Program-made: the position numbers and the translations under genes
The notes under the pieces: generated by a model
The model's input: the letters and a program-made list of their open reading frames with translations, nothing else
Databases searched by the model: none
What the model was told of the DNA's origin: nothing
Part shown: positions 1-6,784 of the stretch, piece by piece
How the letters are laid out: each line of letters begins with the position of its first letter
Position numbering within the stretch: position 1 is the first letter of the stretch
DNA from: Multifurca ochricompacta
Lineage: Eukaryota > Basidiomycota > Agaricomycetes > Russulales > Russulaceae
NCBI GenBank assembly: GCA_022496185.1
Contig: WTXG01000555.1
Coordinates: 1-14,074, forward strand
Length of the DNA: 14,074 bases
Reading direction: 5' to 3'

Positions 1-236
1 GACAGGAATTATTGGCTATGTAAAAGCATTACGACATTGGCGACCATACTGGCTGGATCTCGCACAAAACCATCATCTATACAGACCACTCCAACCTTGT
101 ACTGGAGAGAACGCACAAGATCAGCCGACGATAGCACGAGAAGTCTTGGAGCTTGAAGATACAACTTCACGCTCAAGCACTACCTGGAGCTCGTAATGCA
201 CGAGCTGACGCCCTGTCCAGACCAACCGGACGAGAT
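1..236 (+). pseudogene. Ribonuclease H remnant of gypsy pol (copy 1)
   Basis: The frameshifted end of the RNase H domain of the reverse transcriptase, which removes RNA from the RNA:DNA hybrid during reverse transcription. Visible pieces are IYTDHSNL around 75-98, with the likely catalytic Asp codon at 84-86, then HKISRR, and ARADALSRP around 198-224 with a second Asp codon at 207-209, which is the usual end of Ty3-type RNase H. A TAG at about 138 and indels break the frame between them. The upstream reverse transcriptase lies outside the window. The stretch from 237 to 458 is the decayed linker between RNase H and integrase. It contains frame-broken fragments such as NIIVLPED and no separate gene. 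Confidence 0.75.
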
Positions 237-458
237 GAAGGGGAAAACGACAATGACAATATCATCGTTTTACCAGAAGATGTCTTGCGAAAACGCTGTT
301 GTTAGCCTCCATGACATGGATCTATGGGCCCAAGTACACAGAACATGAACCAGGAACTGTGCAAATCCTGGGAGAGCCGCATAACATAAAAATGAAAGAC
401 GGCCTCTGGTGGAAAGACGGCGATCGATTGGTTGTCACGGTGGCGACAACATTAAGAG

Positions 459-1500
459 GGGGGTGATTCATTTTCACCACGACCTTCCCTCTGCAGGACA
501 CCCGGAATTGCAAATACCTACGCCCTTGCCAAATGAGATTACTGGTGGCCAAACATGAAAAAGGATGTTGAAGCATATGTCAAAGGATGCGCAGAATGCC
601 AGGCAAACAAAGTAAACACTCACCCAAGACCGCCAGCACTTTCACCCATTACACCAATCGCAACAGCTCCCTTCCAGACCATCACCATGGACTTCATTGT
701 CAAACTCCCACAGTCACAAGGATACGACTCGATACTCACCATTACGGACCCAACTATTCAAAGGCGCCCTCTTCATCCCCTGTAACGAGACAATATCAGC
801 GGAAGGAGTTGCGAAACTCTACCTGGATCATGTCTACGCATTATGGACTGCCGCAGAAGATTTCTGACCGAGACCCACAATTTGCTTCCATGTTCACACG
901 AGCCCTCTGTAAACATCTTGACATCCAACAGAACATTTCTACCGCATACCACCCCCAGACGGACGGACAGTCGGAGCAAACAAATCAATGGCTAGAACAA
1001 TACCTTCGATTTTGGTGTAACGAATGACAGAACGACTGGGCAGAATGGCTAGCGACAGCTGAGTTTGCACACATAGTTGGCCAAATGGAACGACGAAGAC
1101 CACTCCTTCTCTCTTATTATGGGTGGAACCCTCGCACTACATGGACAGACAAACCCACGAATGTACCATCTGTGACACAGCGTATCGGCCAATGGGAAGA
1201 AATACGGGAATCGGCCAGTAGAAACCTTCAGAAGGCACAAAAGACCCTAGCCAAGAAGCCTACTAGGTTTACGCCCTACCAGGTTGGAGATCAAGTCTGG
1301 CTAGAAGGGCGCAATATCCATACGTCACACCCAACGGCGAAATTAGCTCCCAGACGCCACAGCCCTTTGTAATTGAACAGAAGCTGTCAGACATTACGTA
1401 CAAGCTCACATTACCCGCCACCTGGAAGATACACCCCATCTCCATGCTAGCCTTCTAACGCCATACAAAGAAACCGCCATTCACGGACGGAACTTTCCCA
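459..1500 (+). pseudogene. Integrase of gypsy pol (copy 1), frameshifted
   Basis: Integrase joins the element's DNA ends to host DNA. Zinc finger: HHD at about 475-483, GHP at 496-504, and CAEC with Cys codons at 588-590 and 597-599. Core: first Asp in MDFIVKLP (690-692), second in SDRDPQF (866-868), Glu in DGQSEQTNQ (974-976). The last two are 35 residues apart, the expected DD35E spacing. The frame changes near 750 (about 4 bases missing after TITD), near 838, near 1365 and near 1440, and a TGA stands at 1025-1027 where copy 2 has CGA. The C-terminal part (GDQVWLEGRNIHTSHPTAKL, KLSDITYKL) matches copy 2 and precedes the chromodomain. It is dead as written, but the family assignment is secure. 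Confidence 0.92.
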
Positions 1501-1509
1501 GACCCCCTC

Positions 1510-1712
1510 CTGACCTCGTTGATGGCAAACTGGAGTGGGAAGTAGAATGTATTGCCGATGCAAAATGGAAGGGTGAGGATGTAATCGGAAGCTCCACTAC
1601 CTGATCAAATGGAAGGGATTCCCAGATCCCGACAACTTGTGGGACCTGCTGCGGATGTCTTTGCGCCCAAACTTATCGAAGACTTCTATAGACGCCACCC
1701 AGAAGCAGATAA
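1510..1712 (+). pseudogene. Chromodomain at the end of gypsy integrase (copy 1)
   Basis: The integrase C-terminus carries a chromodomain, the module that in chromoviruses steers insertion by binding modified histone tails. Pieces in order are LEWEVECIADAKWKGED, HYLIKWKGFPDPDNLW, and FAPKLIEDFYRRHP in a different frame. At least two single-base indels separate them (after GED near 1580, and after the Trp near 1642). The YLIKWKGF core and the terminal helix ending RRHP are typical. The same domain is nearly intact in copy 2 at about 4275-4447. A TGG here (1566-1568) corresponds to a TGA in copy 2 (4316-4318). Confidence 0.85.
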
Positions 1713-1776
1713 AGAGCCAGAGAAAATACGAGTTGCTGAACTGCTCTCTCCCCCACAACTGACCAGAAATTCACCC

Positions 1777-2963
1777 ATGCCACCGTCCAAGATCCACGCC
1801 TCTGCCGCCATCGATGCGTTTCCCCTACTTACTCCTGTGCATCCTCCTTCTCACCCACTTTCTCCTATTGACTACAATGCGACCGCCCAAAGTGGCCCAA
1901 GGGGACAGAATCATCGACGTCGATGAAGATTTTAATCTGCCCGAACACCCCATCCCAACGACCTGATCGATGTGGACTTCGGCGACGAATCCCCCGAATT
2001 TCCTTTCTCCCCAATGACCCCAACTCCCAGTTTTATTTCCCGCTCATGATCCATCGTCCAAGAACGACAGCACCACGGAGGTGGCCAAGTATATTTATTA
2101 CACCAATGAAGGTATGGACATAGCTGGGTGTTTGGAAAAAGGAGGGCCTGTCTATGGGGCCCCAGTGTACCTCGAGGAGAAAAACGTCAGGCAACTTCAC
2201 TATGTCCTAGGCCCAAGCATTTGCAACACCTCTCGGCCCATGACCCATGCGCCTTCGCGATTAATGAAGTGCTCCGTGACCTACGAATGCCACGACTGAC
2301 CACCAAGATTGCATGACTCCGCAAGTTCCAGGCACTTCGAGACAATTTAGAGATGCAGCATCGCAACTATGAACAACAGATGGTAAAAATTAATTGGGGG
2401 TTTTTGACATAGAGCACCACCTGGCGAGCATCAGGACGAGGTTGGAACAAGGAGAGGCATACCAGACTATTTCCGAACAGTACGCCGATATTTTTGCGCG
2501 ACCACTTCCTTGTCGCCGCCTCGACCTTGCACCTCGGCTTAACCCTCACTGCCTCAAAATGCCGCGCCTCCATGAAAACCCCGATGGCAAGCTTTGCTGG
2601 CACTGCAACAGCAAGTATCATCTTAGCTGGTGCTGCCCTAAAGCCGCGAAATGGTGCTGACACTGTCAAAGTACTTCGCACTGGAGTCACCAATGCTTGT
2701 TCCGATGACTCACGCAGGCCCCCACTGTCCAGAACCCCTCAGGGTGGTGCGGCAAATGTCTCTCTCACAACGCCGGACATCGAGAAATCGACTGTCATGT
2801 TTACGACGGCTGCTTTTGCTGTGGGAGACAGGGGCCCTACAGTTTTCTACGAACACATGTTTGCCCCACAGACGAAGAAAAGGAGAACTATGATGCGGAT
2901 CACTACACCGTAGCCGATGACTACCTCTCCTTGGTCCAAGATGACAATGGTATGCCAATCTAG
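1777..2963 (+). pseudogene. 3' ORF with Cys/His clusters (copy 1), broken
   Basis: Counterpart of the copy 2 ORF at 4533-5726. It begins at an ATG (1777) aligned with the copy 2 ATG and ends at TAG 2961-2963, so the lengths agree (1187 versus 1194 nt). Conserved blocks despite several frameshifts are SPIDY near 1865, PEFPF near 1995, YTNEGMDIAGC near 2100, KGGPVYGAPVYLEE near 2140, and a helical stretch ending EAYQTISEQYADIFARP near 2455-2505. Cys/His clusters: CWHCNSKYHLSWCC (about 2587-2628), a second with TGA at its second position (2655-2696), CGKCLSHNAGHREIDC (about 2749-2796), and CFCCGRQGPYSFLRTHVC (about 2812-2865). I do not recognise the N-terminal block. The clusters resemble the nucleic-acid-binding knuckles of Gag, but the ORF lies 3' of pol. 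Confidence 0.8.
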
Positions 2964-2981
2964 CTGGCTCTGCTAGGACTT

Positions 2982-2992
2982 AGAAGAGGGGT
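2982..2992 (+). promoter_or_regulatory. Polypurine tract of gypsy copy 1
   Basis: The purine run AGAAGAGGGG lies directly upstream of LTR1, separated from its TGTTAC end by T plus AA. This is the plus-strand primer site, and copy 2 has the equivalent run at 5744-5754. Confidence 0.8.
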
Positions 2993-2994
2993 AA

Positions 2995-3588
2995 TGTTAC
3001 AAACCCTGCTGCGTCGTCCTGTTTCCTTTTTCCATCACGTGACATGCTGTTGGACTCAGTTTGCCCCTTCGTTGACCGTGTTGTGACTTCCTTTGCACAT
3101 ATTTGTTCCTTATCTTTGACCCGAGGCTGTGCTTATCTCTGACTCATACCTTACATCAGAACGCTCACATATTTTCCCACCAGAATCACGACTATACCAG
3201 ATTCGTCTACGTATATTCTCACCTGGCCCACTTGACCCCATTCCCTCTTTGGATACATTACGACTTTGTTGATACGCCGAGTATGATACTCCGATTCAGA
3301 CTCCGATCTCTATTACGTATATAAGGCCTGCCTAGATAGCCTGTATGCCTTAGACTCAACTTCTTAATCGACTTGGTGCATTACCTTCTGGGTGATTCCT
3401 AAGACCCGACTCTTGAATCGTCTCAGTGCTTTTGGCACTCTTCCGCTCAACGATACTAAGGGATTAGCTCCTTGGTACCGACTCCTCACCCGAACTCCGT
3501 ACACTTGAAAGACAGTGTACACCTGACTTCGTAGTTTCACTATGCGACTTATCACACGTCGTGACAAACGCCCGCACCAGGCGTTACA
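2995..3588 (+). repeat. LTR1: 3' LTR of gypsy copy 1
   Basis: A 594-bp long terminal repeat starting TGTTACAAAC just after the polypurine tract and ending GTTACA, an imperfect inverted repeat of the start. It aligns with LTR2 and LTR3 along its length (shared TATA region, transcript-start motif, the block TGCTTTTGGCA and the block before the 3' end). It is much more diverged from LTR2 than LTR2 appears to be from LTR3. That argues that LTR1 and LTR2 are not the two ends of one element, because the two LTRs of an element are identical when it inserts. Confidence 0.88.
3318..3362 (+). promoter_or_regulatory. Promoter core of LTR1
   Basis: TATATAAG at 3318-3325, within TACGTATATAAG. The conserved motif AGACTCAACTT starts 34 nt from the start of the TATA box (3352-3362). 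The same spacing occurs in LTR2 and LTR3, and I take the motif as the likely transcript start. Confidence 0.65.
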
Positions 3589-3589
3589 C

Positions 3590-4468
3590 CTCCCTAATAA
3601 AATCATATCTGACCAGGACACCTGCTTTACATCGACATTTGCAAGGGCTCTGTGCAGGACATTAGGCATCACACAAAACATATCCATGGCATATCACCCA
3701 CAGACTGACAGGCAGTCAGAACGGACGAATCAATGGTTAGAACAGTACCTCTGATTCTGGTGTAATAAACGACAAGATGACTGGGCGAAGTGGCTCTCCA
3801 CCACAGAGTTCACTCACAACTCATGGCCCAATGGGACAACAAAAGCCACTCCCTTTTCCCTTATCATGGGCTGGACCCCACGAACCACATGGGCTGATAA
3901 GCCTACCAATGTCCCATCAGTAACCCAACAAATCGACCAATGGAAAGAACTACATCAATCAGCCAATGAAAACCTGTTGAAGGCGCAGCAACTTCTATCT
4001 GCACAGCCAAGCAAGTTCACACCTTATCGGACCAATGACTGGGTATGGCTCGAGGGAAAGAACATTCATATGTCACACCCCACAGCCAAATTAGCACCCC
4101 AACGTCATGGACCCTTCCAGATCAAACAGAAGCTGTCAGACATATCTTACGAATTGCAATTACCCCTACAATGGAAGATCCATCCCATCTTCCATGCCAA
4201 GCTGTTAACCCCGTATAAGGAAACTTCGATTCATGGGGAGAACTTCCCAAGACCCCCACCTGACCTTATCGACAGAGAAGTGGAATGGGAAGTGGAGTGC
4301 ATTCTAGACTCAGTATGAAAAGGCCAAGGGCGCAAACTGCACTACCTAGTCAAGTGGAAAGGATTCCCTGACTCTGACAGCTCATGGGAACCCATCGGGA
4401 ATATCTTTGCACTGGCTCTTATCAAAGAATTCCACTTACGACATCCTCAAGTGCCTGGAGAAAGTTAA
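3590..4468 (+). pseudogene. Integrase core plus chromodomain of gypsy pol (copy 2)
   Basis: A single reading frame of 293 codons from LPNKIISDQD to a TAA at 4466-4468, interrupted by TGA at 3752-3754 and 4316-4318. It holds the second catalytic Asp (3611-3613), the catalytic Glu in RQSERTNQ (3719-3721; DD35E spacing), then WLEQYL, the WPNGTTKATPFSLIMGWTPR region, the DWVWLEGKNIHMSHPTAKL module and a C-terminal chromodomain (EWEVECILD, then HYLVKWKGFPDSDSSWEP, then ALIKEFHLRHP) at about 4275-4447. The zinc finger and first Asp are missing because the gene starts at the LTR1 junction. At 3752 copy 1 has CGA, and at 4316 copy 1 has TGG, so both stops look like single transitions. The 64 bases after the TAA (4469-4532) are a spacer before the next ORF. 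Confidence 0.93.
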
Positions 4469-4532
4469 ATAGCAGTGACTCATGACCCAATCCATCTCCC
4501 AGAACAATGCTCCCCAAGCAACGTCCTAAATC

Positions 4533-5726
4533 ATGAACTCCTCCCTTATTGCTGCCTCTGCTGCTGTCAATGCTTTCACTGCCACTCACATGGTTGTCGA
4601 AGCCTTCCCCTCTGCTCATCCCTCGACTTGTCCCTCCTCCCCCATTGATTACGAGGCTGCTGCGGAGCGAGTCAAGACTCAGTCACCCAACCCTGACGAT
4701 GACTTCACTCACTCAGAAGAACCCCACCCGAACGACCTCCTTGACATGGAACAGGACAACGACATCCCAGAATTCCCCTTCTTCACCAATAACCCAAACT
4801 CATCTATGTACTTCCCGCTCGAGATCACCATGGCGGATGGAAGTAAAGCCATAGCTAAGTACATCTTCTATACCAATGGAGGGATGGACATTGCAGGATG
4901 TATGAAGAAAGGGGGGCCTGTCTATGGGGCCCCAGTCTACTTGGAAGAAAGGTATACAGGCCGACTCCACCATACCATGAGTGATGAGCAACTGGGGCAT
5001 CTCGCAGCTGATGACCCTTGGGCGTTTGCAATCGACAAGGTTATGAACGATATGTGTCTCCCATGCCTTAAAGCCGAAGTAATGAGACTGCGAAAAACCC
5101 TTACACTGTGAACGACACTCAATAATCAGTACTGCGAATACACCAAGCAGATGACAAGACTTATGAGAGGGATGTTCCAAGTAGAGCAGGAGTTGACAGA
5201 GATTCAGAAAAGGCTGGAGAAAGGAGATGCGTATCAAACCATTGCCGAAAGGTACGCAGACACCTATGCACGACCCCTTCTGCCACAATCGTTAGGAGCA
5301 GCGCCAACATTACTGCCAAACCGACTCGAGATGCCATGTATGCATGAAAACCCCCAAGGAGAAACATGCTGGCATTGTGATAGCAAGTATCACATCAGCT
5401 GGAATTGCCTGCTCAACCACAAATGGTGCCACCACTGTTGAAGCAACATGCATTGGAGTCACTTCTGTATCTTCCACCACCTTGGCATCGCTCTGACGAT
5501 TGTCAACCCCTTGGGGTGGTGCGGCAAGTGTCTGCAACACAACGCGGGGCATCGAGAGCTCAATTGCCCAGTCCATGACATGTGCCCCCAATGTGGACGA
5601 CGAGGCCCATATGGCTTCTTGCACACTCACCAATGTGCTGCAGAAGAAACCTACACCATAGGGGATCGCAACTTGGCGGATGACTATGTGGACTTGGTCC
5701 AGGATGATGATGGTGCGCGTTTCTAG
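4533..5726 (+). pseudogene. 3' ORF with four Cys/His clusters (copy 2), two TGA stops
   Basis: One uninterrupted frame of 397 codons plus TAG, with only two in-frame TGA (codons 193 and 303). It starts at ATG 4533, aligned with the ATG of copy 1. Residues 1-75 are Ser/Ala/Pro-rich and then acidic. Residues 77-140 form a conserved block I do not recognise (NNPNSSMYFPLEITMADGS, YTNGGMDIAGC, KGGPVYGAPVYLEE). Residues 180-265 look helical and possibly coiled-coil (VEQELTEIQKRLEKGDAYQT). Four Cys/His clusters follow: residues 279-292 CX2CX4HX4C, 299-312 CX2CX4HX4C with the second stop inside, 330-345 CX2CX6HX4C, and 351-368 CX2CX11HXC. The tail is acidic. Length and layout resemble a Gag (capsid then zinc knuckles), yet it lies between the chromodomain and the 3' LTR. 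The role is unknown; RNA binding is an inference from the clusters. Confidence 0.85.
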
Positions 5727-5743
5727 CTGGGTCAGCTTGAGCC

Positions 5744-5755
5744 AGAAGAGGGGGT
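5744..5755 (+). promoter_or_regulatory. Polypurine tract of gypsy copy 2
   Basis: AGAAGAGGGGG followed by T and GA, then the TGTTAC end of LTR2. It matches the tract of copy 1 and marks the start of plus-strand synthesis. Confidence 0.8.
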
Positions 5756-5757
5756 GA

Positions 5758-6349
5758 TGTTACAACCAGGACTGAGTAACCCCATTTTCTTCACCATTCC
5801 TAACTTAAATCCCTCTCTCCTGCCGACCCTTCACTTCTTGATCACATCCCCATCCTGGGACCCATCACATGCTTTACTCCCCTCCCTGTGACTGCCTTTG
5901 TACATATTGACTCGTTGTTTGTACTTGTTTATGTTTACCCTTATCTCCTTATCCCTCTATCTTTAAGACTGGACACTTACTTAATCCCCTATCAGAAGCC
6001 AGACTTTACGCCCTCTGCTTCCGTATATTCGGGCCCACCTGACTCCGTACTTCTTATCTCTAGACGCCCATTCAATTACATATATAAGTCTGCTGTAGCT
6101 ATGCTGTAGACCTCAGACTTGACTTATTGAATACATCGGTGCTTGTCTTCTAGACATTTTCCTTTGAATCTCTGACTTGTCTGTCTCGGTGCTTTTGGCA
6201 TCTTTCCATTCAACATTGTCTTAGGGAACAGCCCCTTCGACTTTGACTCACCCCACTTGTACTCCAAGAGACCTTATTGGTTTCTTATCTGATTACGAAC
6301 AACATGCTGTCACACAAGTCGTGTGGAACGTCCTGCACTGGACGTAACA
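5758..6349 (+). repeat. LTR2: 3' LTR of gypsy copy 2
   Basis: A 592-bp LTR with perfect 6-bp terminal inverted repeats, TGTTAC at the start and GTAACA at the end. It follows the polypurine tract of copy 2. It shares long stretches with LTR3 (for example TATATAAGTC, CCTCAGACTTGACTTATTGA and GGGAACAGCCCCTT) and fewer with LTR1. The next base after the LTR is copia reverse transcriptase sequence on the opposite strand. The five bases 6350-6354 (AAGAG) are the predicted target duplication, but its partner lies outside the window. Confidence 0.9.
6081..6125 (+). promoter_or_regulatory. Promoter core of LTR2
   Basis: TATATAAG at 6081-6088 and the putative transcript-start motif AGACTTGACTT at 6115-6125, again 34 nt from the start of the TATA box. 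Confidence 0.65.
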
Positions 6350-6784
6350 AAGAGACTCAAATCTGGCGACTGGGGAGAAGGTTTCGTTGAAGTCCACCCC
6401 CTCTATTTGGGTGAACCCTTTTGCTACAAGCCTAGCACGAAAGTGTCCATCTGCTTTCAATTTAAAGACCCACTTGGACTTTACAGCCTTTCTACCTTCA
6501 GGAAGGTCTTCAAGGCACCACACTTTAAGTTTTTCTAAGGCATCAATTTCATATTGACATGCCTCAAGCCAATCACTGGCATTATCAGACTCCATTGCTT
6601 CTTTAAAAGTGAGAGGATCCCTATAAGGCGATCCTGCAGCATTGAGTAGATCCATCTGACCAAGTCTGGAAGAACCCTGCACAAACTCTGCATTATCCTC
6701 ATTGTAGAAGTGAGGATTCAGACAACGATTCCGATTGGGTCGTGCAGTATCCAAGTCTAAATCATCTTGGATTGCCCTATCTTG
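6350..6784 (-). pseudogene. Copia reverse transcriptase, N-terminal fragment
   Basis: Continues the pol frame after the stop at 6787-6785 with no frame change. It reads QDRAIQDDLDLDTARPNRN and on to the typical copia RT entrance: DWLEACQYEIDALEKLKVW, KSKWVFKLKADG, RARLVAKGFTQIEGVDF, NETFSPVARFESL. This is the start of the RVT_2-type domain, which copies element RNA into DNA. The catalytic YVDD box and everything downstream are absent, because the sequence changes to gypsy LTR2 at 6349. Residues read beyond FESL come from LTR2 read backwards and are not part of the protein. It is nonfunctional. Confidence 0.93.

Larger units (their letters stand above)
1..3588 (+). mobile_element. Ty3/gypsy chromovirus, copy 1 (3' portion)
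   Basis: This is the 3' portion of a Ty3/gypsy retrotransposon of the chromovirus type, cut by the left edge of the window. Order seen: RNase H remnant, integrase zinc finger, integrase core, chromodomain, a separate 3' ORF with Cys/His clusters, polypurine tract, LTR1. The coding part has many small indels and stops, so it cannot be expressed as it stands. It is clearly related to copy 2 (3589-6349), but the two are diverged in both coding sequence and LTR, so they are separate insertions and not a recent tandem duplication. LTR1 ends exactly where the integrase frame of copy 2 starts, which suggests copy 1 inserted into copy 2. Confidence 0.9.
3589..6349 (+). mobile_element. Ty3/gypsy chromovirus, copy 2 (3' portion)
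   Basis: The second member of the copy 1 family, less decayed: integrase core onward, chromodomain, 3' ORF, polypurine tract, LTR2. Its 5' part is absent here. The integrase frame reads cleanly to the base after LTR1 (the codons for LPNKIISDQD follow directly), so the left part was probably displaced by insertion of copy 1 and should lie left of the window. On its right, LTR2 ends at 6349 and the copia reverse transcriptase begins at the next base, so copy 2 itself appears inserted in the copia element. Confidence 0.88.

Noticed and set aside
773..988. Antisense frame opposite the copy 1 integrase
   Set aside because: It is the reverse complement of conserved integrase sequence, with no features of its own. 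The same applies to 3364-3687, 4800-5288 and 5310-5633 on the - strand.
2995..6349. LTR1 and LTR2 as the two ends of one short element
   Set aside because: LTR1 is much more diverged from LTR2 than LTR3 is, it is preceded by copy 1's own polypurine tract, and it has no primer site after it. The integrase frame of copy 2 starts directly at its edge.
6339..6375. Primer site just after LTR2 (TCTGGCGACTGGGG looks PBS-like)
   Set aside because: On the - strand these bases encode the copia reverse transcriptase block NETFSPVARFES, so the resemblance is chance and LTR2 is a 3' LTR.
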